Shown here piece after piece: positions 16,154 through 25,875 of a stretch of 64,000 nt of DNA. The position numbers and the translations under genes are program-made. How positions within the stretch are numbered: position 1 is the stretch's first letter; each line of letters opens with the position of its first letter. The stretch is from positions 68,874-132,873 of the forward strand of contig CAMDDU010000008.1 in assembly GCA_945892985.1 (NCBI GenBank), given 5' to 3'. Origin of the DNA: CAITSH01 sp945892985. GTDB taxonomy: Bacteria > Pseudomonadota > Gammaproteobacteria > Burkholderiales > SG8-39. The notes under the pieces are model-generated. The model was given only the letters and a program-made list of their open reading frames with translations. It did not search any database and was not told the origin of the DNA.

Positions 16154-17488
16154 ATGAACACGATCTGGCTGCGCACGCTGGCGATACTGGCTGTTACTCT
16201 TGTCGCGGCACTGCTTGCCTGGCACACGCTGGGGCATTTGCCGGCCTTGGTGATTGTGGTGCTGGGCCTTGGCCTGCTGCTGACGCGGCACATCGTGAAC
16301 CTGCGCGCGCTGGTGAATTGGCTCAAGGATCCGCAGTTGCTGCCGGTGCCGCAGGGCAGCGGTGCGTGGGAGCGGGTGTTCACCGCGCTGTACAAGTTTG
16401 TGCGCGCGTCCGACCAGCAGCAGCAGCGGTTGACCGGCACGCTGGCGCGTTTTCGCAAGGCTTTCCAGGCCCTGCCCGATGGCGTGATCGTGCTCGACGC
16501 CGACGACCGCATCGAGTGGTGCAACCCGATCGCCGCGCGTGATTACAGCCTCAACATCGCAAAAGACGCCGGCCAGCCCATCGTTAATCTGGTGCGCCAG
16601 CCCGATTTTGTTGCCTACATGCAGGCCGGTGATTTTACCGAGCCGCTGGTGATGCGGCTGCAGCGCGGCGAGGCGTTGGTGTTTTCGGTGCGCGCGGTGC
16701 CCTATGGCCAGGACCAGAAGCTGCTGCTCTCGCGTGACATCACACAGGTGGAGAAGCTTGAGATCATGCGGCGCGATTTTGTTGCCAACGTATCGCACGA
16801 ACTGCGGACCCCGATCACCGTCGTGAGCGGTTTTCTCGAGACGCTTGCCGATGGCAAGGTGCGGCTCGACGAGGCGCGCGGCATGCACGTGATCGGCATC
16901 ATGCGCGAGCAAAGCGAGCGCATGCAGCGCCTGATCGAGGACTTGCTCACCTTGTCGGCGCTAGAGTCGAGCTCGTCGCCGGTGAGCGAGGCGCCGATCA
17001 ACATGAGGCGGCTGCTCGATTCGCTGGTCGAGGAGGCGCGCGCGCTTTCAGCCGGCCGGCACGGCATCGTCGTTGATGCGGCGGCGCCCGACTGGCTCGA
17101 TGGCAATGAAACGGAGTTGCGTTCTGCCTTTGCCAATCTGCTCAGCAACGCCATCCGCTATACGCCCGATGGCGGGGCGATCCATCTGGCCTGGGAGCGG
17201 CGCGCGGACGAGGTAATTTTTTCCGTGCGCGACAGCGGCATAGGCATAGACCCGCGCCATATTCCGCGCCTGACCGAGCGCTTTTATCGCGTTGATTCGA
17301 GCCGTTCGCGCGAAACCGGCGGCACCGGGCTTGGCCTTGCCATTGTCAAACATGCGTTGACACGTCATCAGGCGAGGCTGGAAATTCGCAGCGTCGCCGG
17401 TGAGGGCTCGACGTTCTCGGCGCTGTTTTCGGCGCGGCGTGTCAGGGCTGATGTGCCGGCCGGTGCTCCGCTTAGCGCCGCGCGGTGA
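16154..17488 (+). CDS. phoR: PhoR phosphate-regulon sensor histidine kinase
   Basis: A 444-residue membrane kinase. Two helices (about 5-45) are followed by a DUF3329-like linker, a PAS domain (about 98-195; GVIVLDADDRIEWCNPIAARDYSL), a HisKA dimerisation domain with phospho-acceptor H215 (FVANVSHELRTPITVVSGFLETL) and an HATPase_c domain. The ATPase domain has the N box (FANLLSNAIRYTPDGG), G1 (RDSGIGID), F box (RLTERFYRVD) and G2 (GGTGLGLAIVKH). It phosphorylates PhoB when phosphate is scarce, under control of PhoU and the Pst transporter, neither of which is here. Its last 17 bases overlap the end of the convergent gene. Confidence 0.94.
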   Translation: MNTIWLRTLAILAVTLVAALLAWHTLGHLPALVIVVLGLGLLLTRHIVNLRALVNWLKDPQLLPVPQGSGAWERVFTALYKFVRASDQQQQRLTGTLARFRKAFQALPDGVIVLDADDRIEWCNPIAARDYSLNIAKDAGQPIVNLVRQPDFVAYMQAGDFTEPLVMRLQRGEALVFSVRAVPYGQDQKLLLSRDITQVEKLEIMRRDFVANVSHELRTPITVVSGFLETLADGKVRLDEARGMHVIGIMREQSERMQRLIEDLLTLSALESSSSPVSEAPINMRRLLDSLVEEARALSAGRHGIVVDAAAPDWLDGNETELRSAFANLLSNAIRYTPDGGAIHLAWERRADEVIFSVRDSGIGIDPRHIPRLTERFYRVDSSRSRETGGTGLGLAIVKHALTRHQARLEIRSVAGEGSTFSALFSARRVRADVPAGAPLSAAR

Positions 17489-19064
17489 AGTTGGCGCGAT
17501 CGTAATCGCTGCCACGGCCAAGCAAGCCGAACAGACTCACCACAAACGATTTCTCAGCGAGGTGTAATTCGATTTCGCGGCCGTTCTGGTACCAGCCCGA
17601 GGGTAACACCAGGCTGGGCGCGAGGCCGGGCGCGACCGGCAGCAAAAACGCCTGCGAAAAAGGCGTCTTGTGCGCCGGGTTTGCGGGTTTGATGCGCACC
17701 ATGCAGGCACGGGCGATGCCGGGCAGGGCGTGCGCACCGATTTCAACGCTGTTGTCGTGCCCGGCCACCAGCCAGCGCACTTCGGCGAGGATCAGGTGTT
17801 TTGCACCCTGCGGCCGCAACGCCACCAGCTGCCGGTGCTGCAGTCGGGCGCCTGCGCCCTTGCGGCGCATTCTGAATCCGGTCGCGCTCTCATCCAAGGT
17901 TTCCCATTGCTCGAGCATCGGCGCCGCCTGCCGGGCAGCGGCTTTCTCGGCCGTCCCCGGCGCATGTTGAAAGATATGCAAGTGCTCGGCATCGCGGCGC
18001 GAATAGTCCCATTGAGTGAGGCTGGAATGGAAAGGCTTCCCGCTTAGGGCGAAGTGGATGGCGGCAAAGCCGCTTATCAGTTCGGTCGGGGCCATTTGCA
18101 GCCGGCGCGGGAATTGCCGCGCCTTGGGCGCTTCGGTCCAGGCCTGCACCAGCTGCGACAGCAACTCCCCGCAGGCGGGCTGCACGCAATCGATGCCAAG
18201 TCCGATCTCGGCGGGGAAGGCGCCGTCAGCGAGCAGTCGCTGACGGCTCTTGAGGCTGCGCGCCAGTGCGGACATGTCGATATACCGAAGCGAGGTGTTG
18301 GACCCGGATAGGGGGGCGCCGACCCATTGCGGGCCGTCGCTTGCGCTCATATCGATGCAGTTTGCACCACCGCGTTCGCCGGATGTGGTGATGCGCGGTT
18401 TGTGTGACCAGCGGTAGGCCCAGCGGCGCGTGAACATGAATTCGCGGCTGGACAGGCGGTAAGGCTGCGCAAGCTGTAGCAGCATCGGGCGCAAGTAAGT
18501 CGAGGTGCAGGTTCTTACCGCGCCGGCGCTGAAGCTGACATTGAAATTGGCAAAGCCACGCGTTTCGGCGGTGGTGTGGAGCTCGTGCATCAACTGCCAC
18601 AGGTCGGGATCGACTTCACGGCGTGCCAGCCAGAACGTGGCGAGCAGTTCGCCGGTGGCTTCGATCGAGCGCTGGCAGAGCAAGGCCAGGCGGCCCGACA
18701 GTTCCGGATGCGTGCCTTTGAGTGCGGTGCGAAAAAGCCGGCGGTAGCCGCGCATTACGGCACGCCACAAATCGTAGCTTTGCTCGAACGCGGTGTTTTC
18801 CAGATGTGCGAGCGGCAGCGCTTTGGCGAGGAATTTTTTCGCCAGCTCCTCCTGGGCGGCGGCTAGCGGTTTGCGCAGGCGCTCGAGGATGTCGAGGTAG
18901 GCGAGGTGTCGCGGTGGAGCCTCTTCCAGCGCCTCGATTAGCAGGGTGAGTTCATGGCAGGCCTGACGCGGGTCGGACAGGTAGGCTTTGGCCAGCCAAT
19001 CCTCGCAACTCTTGAGGTCGGATAGTAGGGGTCGGCTTGCGGGGAGGAAATCGCTTTGGTTCAT
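17472..19064 (-). CDS. Uncharacterised protein with PilZ-like C-terminus, paralogue 1
   Basis: A 530-residue cytosolic protein of unknown function. Residues 1-110 are helical and match the next gene closely (EELAKKFLAKALPLAHLE against TELAKKFSARAIPLAKHE). A middle region contains DMSALARSLKSRQRLLADGAFPAEIGLGIDCVQPACGELL, also shared. The C-terminal 110 residues look like a divergent PilZ domain (DESATGFRMRRK fits D/NxSxxG, then HLILAEVRWL and VEIGAHALPG). If so, it may bind cyclic di-GMP. GGAGG precedes the ATG at 19062-19064. No membrane segment or signal is seen, and the two copies are probably an old tandem duplication. Confidence 0.65.
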   Translation of the reverse strand: MNQSDFLPASRPLLSDLKSCEDWLAKAYLSDPRQACHELTLLIEALEEAPPRHLAYLDILERLRKPLAAAQEELAKKFLAKALPLAHLENTAFEQSYDLWRAVMRGYRRLFRTALKGTHPELSGRLALLCQRSIEATGELLATFWLARREVDPDLWQLMHELHTTAETRGFANFNVSFSAGAVRTCTSTYLRPMLLQLAQPYRLSSREFMFTRRWAYRWSHKPRITTSGERGGANCIDMSASDGPQWVGAPLSGSNTSLRYIDMSALARSLKSRQRLLADGAFPAEIGLGIDCVQPACGELLSQLVQAWTEAPKARQFPRRLQMAPTELISGFAAIHFALSGKPFHSSLTQWDYSRRDAEHLHIFQHAPGTAEKAAARQAAPMLEQWETLDESATGFRMRRKGAGARLQHRQLVALRPQGAKHLILAEVRWLVAGHDNSVEIGAHALPGIARACMVRIKPANPAHKTPFSQAFLLPVAPGLAPSLVLPSGWYQNGREIELHLAEKSFVVSLFGLLGRGSDYDRANFTARR

Positions 19065-19290
19065 GGCGCCTCCAGAGCCCGGGAGCGGGCTGGGAAATAG
19101 ATGACATCAGGCTTGTGACACCCGGCCGTTTAGATTATGACGAAGTCATATTGCCGCTTTGGCAGGGGTGCGGCGAGGAACTATTTGGCAATTCGGCTGT
19201 AAATGGGAACTTGGGGCCTGAACGGGACCTGCGCTGTGCCGTGGCGGGAATTACGCGCCGGGCTTCGCGTCCCGGGCAATGGGCGGGTAT

Positions 19291-20889
19291 TTACTTCGCC
19301 TCGAAGGAGACCCGCTCGAAGTCGACGCCGCGTTCAAGCAGGGTCGTCAGCATGACCTCCTGCGGCGCTTCGTGCCATACCTCGATGACGCGCTTGGCGC
19401 GAAACCACCCGGGTGGCAGCAGCAGTGAAGCGGGCGAGCGCAGCGCCGTCACCTCGGGCAGGGCGAGGGCGGGAATGAATTTTTCAGCAGCGGCGTTGAT
19501 GCCGGTGGGTTTGACGGCGACCGCCTGCGGCACGCCCGGTATGATGCGCACGCCGGCTGTGATATCCATTTCTCGCGTTGAGAGCAGCCGGCGCACGGCG
19601 CAAAGCATGAAGTGCCGGCTGTTGCCCGGACGAATGCCCACCAGTTGCCCTTGTGCGAGCCGCATGCCCGGTTTGTCGGCGGCGCGCATCATGCGCAGGC
19701 CGGTCAGGCTTTCGTCGAGCAGCGTCCACAATTCCACGGCGTAGCCATGAGTCTGGCTGTAGTCGTTTTCTGCACGCGTGGCGATGCGCCCGAAGGTGGC
19801 GATTTCCTGGCGCTCTTTGGAGCTCAGTTCCCGGGCACTGCCCGGTTGCTTGAAGGGCAGACCCGATATGTAGTGGTGGATGCCGGCGATGCTGCAGGCG
19901 ACTTGAGCCGGGTTGGCGGCGCTGCTGCGCGCCTGATCCCGGGTGTTGTTTGGCTCGCACCATTGCCGGTATAGCAGCAGCAGGGTCTTCTCGCAAAATG
20001 GCTGCACGCAATCGTCGCCGAGTTTAAGGCTTTGCGGGGTTTCGCCTTTGCGCAGCAGCATAATGCGGTTTTTCAGGCTGGCGGCCAGGCCGTCCATGCT
20101 CAGGTAGCGTGCGCGCGCACCGGACACCGGCGTGCGCGAGGCGCCGGCCGACCCTGCGAGGTTGACGCTGAGTTGCGCCAGCCCGGATGTGTTTGCCTCC
20201 GCGCTGACGGTGACTTTTTCCGTCCAGCGCTCCAGCCATTTGGCGATCATGGTGATCTGGCGCGGTGACTGTTCGTTCGGGGTGGCGAGGTTAAGTAGCA
20301 GCATCCTCAGCCAGGTCTGTTTCGGCGTCGTGAGGGTGGTGGCCTGGCCCAAGGGGTCGGAGACTGCGATCTGTTCGAGGCCGCGTTCCTCTGCGAACAC
20401 GTAGAGGGCATGCGCCAGCTGCCAGTCATCCGCTTCGAGGTCCTGGCAGGCCTTGTAGTACTCGTTTAGTTTTTGTGCCACGCAGTCAAGCGCACGCTGG
20501 CAGGAAATCGCGCCTTCACCGATGAGCTCGCCCGCGGCTACCGCTTCGAGGCAGTGCTGGTAGCCCTGGCCGAGTGCATCCCACAGCGCGGTGACATTGA
20601 GGAATATCTCGCGCTCGTGTTTGGCCAGTGGTATCGCGCGAGCGGAGAATTTTTTGGCCAGTTCGGTCTGGACAAAAAATATCGGTTCACGCAACAGTTC
20701 GAGAACTTTCAGCCTGACGCTTGGCGCCAGCGCGAAGGTGTTCAGTTCCTCCAGGTGTGCGAGCAGCGCGCCCTGCGTCGGTGCGACGTTGATGAGGGGA
20801 AGGGTTTGCAGCCACGCCGAACAGCTTTGCGCGTCGGTGAAGCCGGGCTTGTTGTCGGGGCTGGTGGCGGGAAGATTGAAAAAGCGCAT
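19291..20889 (-). CDS. Uncharacterised protein with PilZ-like C-terminus, paralogue 2
   Basis: A 532-residue paralogue of the downstream gene, with the same layout: helical N-terminus, a middle block (YLSMDGLAASLKNRIMLLRKGETPQSLKLGDDCVQPFCEKTLLLL) and a PilZ-like end (LLDESLTGLRMMRA, HFMLCAVRRLL, ITAGVRIIPGVPQAVAVKP). The start at 20889 (MRFFNLPATS) aligns with MNQSDFLPAS of paralogue 1; an ATG-less extension to 20922 is less likely. No clear ribosome site is visible. A gap of 226 bases with no clear gene separates the copies. The usual PilZ RxxxR is not obvious, so nucleotide binding is only a suggestion. Confidence 0.63.
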   Translation of the reverse strand: MRFFNLPATSPDNKPGFTDAQSCSAWLQTLPLINVAPTQGALLAHLEELNTFALAPSVRLKVLELLREPIFFVQTELAKKFSARAIPLAKHEREIFLNVTALWDALGQGYQHCLEAVAAGELIGEGAISCQRALDCVAQKLNEYYKACQDLEADDWQLAHALYVFAEERGLEQIAVSDPLGQATTLTTPKQTWLRMLLLNLATPNEQSPRQITMIAKWLERWTEKVTVSAEANTSGLAQLSVNLAGSAGASRTPVSGARARYLSMDGLAASLKNRIMLLRKGETPQSLKLGDDCVQPFCEKTLLLLYRQWCEPNNTRDQARSSAANPAQVACSIAGIHHYISGLPFKQPGSARELSSKERQEIATFGRIATRAENDYSQTHGYAVELWTLLDESLTGLRMMRAADKPGMRLAQGQLVGIRPGNSRHFMLCAVRRLLSTREMDITAGVRIIPGVPQAVAVKPTGINAAAEKFIPALALPEVTALRSPASLLLPPGWFRAKRVIEVWHEAPQEVMLTTLLERGVDFERVSFEAK

Positions 20890-21051
20890 GTCAGTGTGGG
20901 CGCGAAGTTTGCCGCGCACCATCGGGCTTGCGCCGCGGGAACGCTTTGACTGTCACTTTGTTCATCGCCATGAACTGGATTTTTGCCCCCGACCCCGCCC
21001 TCGAGCGGGCACCAATCAAATCTTCACCAAGAAAGCATAGCAGAGAGCGGT

Positions 21052-24000
21052 CTAGAGTAGCACCCGTTCGATGCCCCCGTTGTTGGCCGTTTCGACGTAT
21101 TCGCGCATCCAGTCCGGGCCAAGCACGTTTTTGGCGATTTCGACCACGATGTAATCGGCGCTTACACCGGTGTCATCCGAGTATCGGGCGAGGCCTTGCA
21201 GGCAGGACGGGCAGGAGGTGAGGATTTTCACCTCGCCGGTGAAAGCATCGTCGCGGTTTGTGCCCGGTGCAGATGCGGGCGCCGCCCGCAACGCCGCCAC
21301 GCCCTTGCGCATTTCTTCTTCTTTGCGGTAGCGGATCTGCGTAGAGATGTCCGGGCGCGTCACCGCCAGCGTGCCCGACTCGCCGCAGCAGCGCTCGTTC
21401 TGCTGCACGCCACCGCCCATCAACTGGTTGACGACCTTCATCGGCTGGTGCGTCTTCATCGGCGTGTGGCAGGGGTCGTGATACATGTAGCGCACGCCGG
21501 CGACACCCGCGAGCTTGACGTCCTTTTCCATCAGGTACTCGTGGATGTCCAGCAGGCGGCAGCCAGGGAAAATCTTGTCAAACTCGTATTTCTGCAACTG
21601 ATCCATGCAGGTGCCGCAGGACACGATCACCGTCTTGATGTCGAGGTAATTGAGCGTGTTGGCGACGCGGTGGAAGAGCACGCGGTTGTCGGTGGTGATG
21701 CTCTGGCCCTTGGCGTGATCGCCCGCGGCCGTCTGCGGATAGCCGCAGCACAGGTAACCGGGCGGCAGCACGGTCTGCGCGCCGACGTGATAGAGCATGG
21801 CCTGGGTGGCGAGTCCGACCTGGCCGAACAGGCGCTCCGAGCCGCAGCCGGGGAAATAGAACACCGCCTCGGCGTCCTCGGCCGTGCGCCTGGGATTGCG
21901 GATGATCGGAACGACTTTGTTGTCCTCGATGTCCAGCAGCGCGCGCGAGGTGCGCTTGGGCAGTCCGCCGGGCATGGGTTTGTTGATGAAATGGATCACC
22001 TGCGACTTGAGGGCCGGTTTGCCCACGCTCGAGGGTGGGCGGCGCGTCTGCCTGCGCGTGACGCCCAACATGCTGGCCACGCGGTAGGCTGCACGCTGCA
22101 CTTTGAACCCCCACTCGATCATTACGGTGCGCACCAGTTTGATGGTGTTTGGGTCGGTGGCGTTGAGAAAAAACATCGCCGCCGCTGTGCCGGGGTTGAA
22201 GCGTTTTTTGCCCTGCTGGCGCAACAGGTTGCGCATGGCGATGGAGACGTCGCCAAAATCGATATCCACCGGGCAGGGGTTGGCGCACTTGTGGCAGACG
22301 GTGCAGTGGTCGGCAACGTCGCTGAATTCGTCAAAGTGGCGGATTGACACGCCGCGCCGCGTTTGCTCCTCGTACAAAAACGCCTCGATCAGCAGCGAAG
22401 TGGCGAGGATCTTGTTGCGTGGCGAGTAAAGAAGGTTGGCGCGCGGCACGTGGGTTGCGCACACCGGTTTGCATTTACCGCAACGCAGGCAGTCTTTGAT
22501 GGAGGCCGAGATGTTGCCGATTTCGGACTGTTCCAGGATCAGCGATTCGGCGCCCAGCAGATTGAACGAGGGCGTGTAGGCGTTGCGCATGTCGCCTCCG
22601 GGCAGCAGCTTGCCGGCGTTGAAGCGACCCTCCGGATCGACTTGTTCCTTGTAGGCGCGGAAGGTCTCGATTTCCCCTGGCTCGAGAAATTCCATCTTGG
22701 TGATGCCAATGCCATGCTCGCCCGAGATTACGCCGCCGAGGGACTTGGCCAGTGCCATGATACGAGCGACGGCGCGGTTGGCCGCTTGCAGCATTTCGTA
22801 GTCGTCGGAGTTGACCGGGATATTGGTGTGCACGTTACCGTCGCCGGCGTGCATGTGCAGCGCGACAAAAACGCGGCTCTTGAGCACCTGCTTGTGCAGC
22901 CCGTCCAGCCCCTCAAGAATCTTACGGAACAGCACGCCGTCAAAAATAGTCTCGAACTCGGCGCGAATCTCCTCTTTCCAGGACACCCTCACGGTGTGGT
23001 TTTGCAGCAGCGAAAACACCGTGGTGGCGGCATGGGAAAGACTGGCCAATGCCGGCACGGCGCTGCGCTCTGCCTCAGCCAGAGGCGTGTCGAGGTTGGA
23101 TAGCAGGTACTGCCAGCGTTGCTTCACCGTGGCGAGTACACGGCGCGCGCTCTCCTGCCTGTCGCCCAGCAATTCGGCCGCCGGCAGGCCCTCGGCGTTC
23201 TGGTACAGCGGCAACTCGCCTGAGAGGTAGATATCGAGCGCGTCGAGCAGCTTGAGCTTGTTGGCGATGGACAGCTCGATGTTGATGCGCTCGATGCCGT
23301 CGGAGTAGTCGCCGAGGCGGTCCAGCGGAATCACCACGTCTTCGTTGATCTTGAAGGCGTTGGTGTGTTTGGCGATGGCGGCGGTGCGCGCGCGGTCGAG
23401 CCAGAATGTTTTGCGCGATTCGGCGCTGACGGCGATAAATCCTTCGCCGCCACGCGCGTTGGCGATGCGCACCACGTGAGATGCAGCGAGTGCCACCGCG
23501 TTATCGCTTTCGCCGACGATATCGCCGATGAGGACCATTTTCGGGCGGCCAGAGCGCCGCGCCTTGGTGGCATAGCCGACGGCCTTGAGGTAGCGCTCGT
23601 CCAGATGCTCCAGGCCGGCGAGTATGGCGCCGCCAGGACGCGTATCAAGGTAGTCCTTGATTTCGACGATCGATGGAACCGAGTCGCGTACTTGCCCGAA
23701 GAATTCCAGGCATACGGTACGCGTCGATTTGGGCATGCGATGCAGGATGAAACGCGCCGAGGTGATGAGTCCGTCGCAGCCTTCCTTCTGGATGCCCGGC
23801 AGGCCGGACAAGAACTTGTCGGTAACATCCTTGCCGAGGCCGCTTTTGCGGAATTTCGCGCCTGGTATTTCGAGCACCCTTTCGTCAACCAGCGTCGTGC
23901 CATTTTTTTTATAGCGGCAAATTCTGAATCGCGCAGTTTCAATATCGTGGATCTTGCCCAGGTTGTGGTCCAGGCGTGTCACTTCCAGCCAGTCGGCCTG

Positions 24001-24963
24001 CGGCGTCACCATGCGCCAGGAGGCGAGGTTGTCGAGCGCCGTTCCCCACAGCACCGCTTTTTTGCCGCCGGCGTTCATGGCGACGTTGCCGCCTATGCAC
24101 GAAGCGTCGGCCGAGGTCGGGTCGCAGGCGAAAACGAGGCCTTGTGCCTCGGCCGCCTCCATGACGCGCTTGGTTACCACACCGGCGCCGCAGCGCACGG
24201 TGGCAACCGGATGCCCGACGCCTGGCAGTACCTCCATGGCCGGCGCTGTTAGCGCATCGAGTTTTTCGGTGTTGATAACCGCCGAGTGGCGGCTGAGCGG
24301 GATGGCTCCGCCGGTATAGCCGGTGCCGCCACCGCGCGGAACGATGGTCAGGCCGAGGTCTATGCAATCGCGCACCAGGTCGGCGACCTCTTCTTCGCTG
24401 TCCGGGTTGATGACGACGAAGGGATATTCGACGCGCCAATCGGTGGCGTCGGTGACGTGCGAGACGCGTGCGAGGCCGTCGAACTGGACGTTGTCGCGAT
24501 GCGTGCTGCGCGTCAGCAGGCGCATCGCTTTTTTGCGCAGCTCCCCCATTTCCTTGAACTCGCGCTCAAAGGCGTCGACGGCTTCGTGGCCTTTTTCCAG
24601 CAACGAGCCCACTTTAATGTTGCGCGCGGCGTGTTGCTCAAGCAGATCCGGCGTGAGCGGGGCTTCTGCGAGGTACTGTCCGCGACGCTTTTCTATTTCA
24701 TGGAGGCGGTGGCGCATCGCCTGCACCAGCTGCGCCCGGCGGGTCGGATTGTCAAGCAGGTCATCCTGCAGGTAGGGATTGCGGTTGACGACCCAGATGT
24801 CGCCCAGCACCTCGTAGAGCATGCGCGCCGAGCGGCCGGTGCGGCGCTCTTCGCGCAAGTCGAGCAAGGACAGCCAGGCTTGCTCGCCCAGCAGGCGGAT
24901 GACGACCTCCCTGTCAGACAGGGAGGTGTAGTTATAGGGAATCTCGCGAAGGCGTACAGACAT
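21052..24963 (-). CDS. Fused FAD-linked oxidase / 4Fe-4S / CCG-domain oxidoreductase (DUF3683 family)
   Basis: A very large (about 1,303 residues) D-lactate-dehydrogenase-like enzyme. In order: a DUF3683 N-terminus (about 1-110), a PCMH FAD-binding domain (about 165-370; VPRGGGTGYTGGAIPL, CDPTSADASCIGGNVAMNAGG), an FAD-oxidase C domain (to about 800; HMHAGDGNVHTNIPV, SGEHGIGITK), and two 4Fe-4S motifs (CLRCGKCKPVC and CTVCHKCANPCPVD). Two cysteine-rich CCG segments follow (FPGCGSERLF...CCGYP; HDPCHTPMK...CCGESGTLAV). This joins GlcD, GlcF and LldE-type functions in one chain. It probably oxidises a 2-hydroxy acid and passes electrons to quinone. I chose the ATG at 24963 over a GTG at 24984. 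Confidence 0.88.
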   Translation of the reverse strand: MSVRLREIPYNYTSLSDREVVIRLLGEQAWLSLLDLREERRTGRSARMLYEVLGDIWVVNRNPYLQDDLLDNPTRRAQLVQAMRHRLHEIEKRRGQYLAEAPLTPDLLEQHAARNIKVGSLLEKGHEAVDAFEREFKEMGELRKKAMRLLTRSTHRDNVQFDGLARVSHVTDATDWRVEYPFVVINPDSEEEVADLVRDCIDLGLTIVPRGGGTGYTGGAIPLSRHSAVINTEKLDALTAPAMEVLPGVGHPVATVRCGAGVVTKRVMEAAEAQGLVFACDPTSADASCIGGNVAMNAGGKKAVLWGTALDNLASWRMVTPQADWLEVTRLDHNLGKIHDIETARFRICRYKKNGTTLVDERVLEIPGAKFRKSGLGKDVTDKFLSGLPGIQKEGCDGLITSARFILHRMPKSTRTVCLEFFGQVRDSVPSIVEIKDYLDTRPGGAILAGLEHLDERYLKAVGYATKARRSGRPKMVLIGDIVGESDNAVALAASHVVRIANARGGEGFIAVSAESRKTFWLDRARTAAIAKHTNAFKINEDVVIPLDRLGDYSDGIERINIELSIANKLKLLDALDIYLSGELPLYQNAEGLPAAELLGDRQESARRVLATVKQRWQYLLSNLDTPLAEAERSAVPALASLSHAATTVFSLLQNHTVRVSWKEEIRAEFETIFDGVLFRKILEGLDGLHKQVLKSRVFVALHMHAGDGNVHTNIPVNSDDYEMLQAANRAVARIMALAKSLGGVISGEHGIGITKMEFLEPGEIETFRAYKEQVDPEGRFNAGKLLPGGDMRNAYTPSFNLLGAESLILEQSEIGNISASIKDCLRCGKCKPVCATHVPRANLLYSPRNKILATSLLIEAFLYEEQTRRGVSIRHFDEFSDVADHCTVCHKCANPCPVDIDFGDVSIAMRNLLRQQGKKRFNPGTAAAMFFLNATDPNTIKLVRTVMIEWGFKVQRAAYRVASMLGVTRRQTRRPPSSVGKPALKSQVIHFINKPMPGGLPKRTSRALLDIEDNKVVPIIRNPRRTAEDAEAVFYFPGCGSERLFGQVGLATQAMLYHVGAQTVLPPGYLCCGYPQTAAGDHAKGQSITTDNRVLFHRVANTLNYLDIKTVIVSCGTCMDQLQKYEFDKIFPGCRLLDIHEYLMEKDVKLAGVAGVRYMYHDPCHTPMKTHQPMKVVNQLMGGGVQQNERCCGESGTLAVTRPDISTQIRYRKEEEMRKGVAALRAAPASAPGTNRDDAFTGEVKILTSCPSCLQGLARYSDDTGVSADYIVVEIAKNVLGPDWMREYVETANNGGIERVLL

Positions 24964-25039
24964 TTTTAAGACGGGGAGGGGCACAGCGCACCAAGAGGTG
25001 GAATCTTACCCCACCGCAGCGCAACATCGGGCAATACCC

Positions 25040-25864
25040 CTAAGACTGTGAGGGGTTGTCTGGTTCTTTTTCCGCGGCCGCCTCGGTAAATATGTCGATG
25101 TAGCTGGTATAGAAGCTGGCGAACAGTGTGGGCACCAGGGTCAACACCGCCGGGACCATGCTGTAGATCAGGATACTCGACAGCACGGCGCTGGTCGGGC
25201 GCAGCGCGAGGGCGATGATCAGCACCAGCGTGGGCATAATGCCGCCGATCACGACGAAGGCCAGACTGTAGACCAGAAACGCCCGCCAGTTACGCAGCGT
25301 GGCGAAGAAGCTGTAGAAAAGCGATTGTGCCGCACTCATGCCGCGCCATGCCGCCAGTACCGGTGCAAACCAGTAGCCCATCAGCACCGGCGTATAGATC
25401 AGCGTGGCCAGGATCAACGCCAATACCAACTGGCTTTCGGCAAGCGCTTCCTGCGTCGGCTTCTGGCCGAACAGCATCCAGCGCGCCAGCAGGCCGTTGT
25501 CCGCCAGTGCCGAACTGCCCAGTACCAGTAGGGTTGCGACCAGATAGAGCGCGCCGAGCATGAGCAAGGCCCTCAGGTTCTGTCTGAATCCGGACGACAG
25601 CAGCGGCATTCCCACCGGGCGGCTGGCGGCGAGTTCGCGCGAAAACACCATGAAACTTACAGAAAAGGCCGGTATGAGGGCCGAGGTCACCATCAATCCC
25701 AGCCAAGGACCTACCACCGGCACCACCGACACTATCAGATTGGCGACGGCCATCATCAGCCAGTAGGCGAATACCATGGCAAACCACAGCGCCGGATTTT
25801 TGCGAAACAGCGCGAAGCCGTCGCGTACCCAATGCCAGCCTTTGATTGCGGGGACGATGTTCAC
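25040..25864 (-). CDS. BPSS1780-like integral membrane protein
   Basis: A 274-residue polytopic inner-membrane protein with about six hydrophobic segments (for example WFAMVFAYWLMMAVANLIVSVVPVV, LRALLMLGALYLVATLLVLG, LVLALILATLIYTPVLMGYWFAPVLAAW). The last sequence with GYWFAPVLAAWRGMSAAQSLFYSF is characteristic of the betaproteobacterial BPSS1780 family, whose function is not known. Start is GTG at 25862-25864. It begins 11 bases after the thrB stop and is very probably in one operon with it. Confidence 0.8.
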   Translation of the reverse strand: MNIVPAIKGWHWVRDGFALFRKNPALWFAMVFAYWLMMAVANLIVSVVPVVGPWLGLMVTSALIPAFSVSFMVFSRELAASRPVGMPLLSSGFRQNLRALLMLGALYLVATLLVLGSSALADNGLLARWMLFGQKPTQEALAESQLVLALILATLIYTPVLMGYWFAPVLAAWRGMSAAQSLFYSFFATLRNWRAFLVYSLAFVVIGGIMPTLVLIIALALRPTSAVLSSILIYSMVPAVLTLVPTLFASFYTSYIDIFTEAAAEKEPDNPSQS

Positions 25865-25875
25865 AGATGGAGGCC

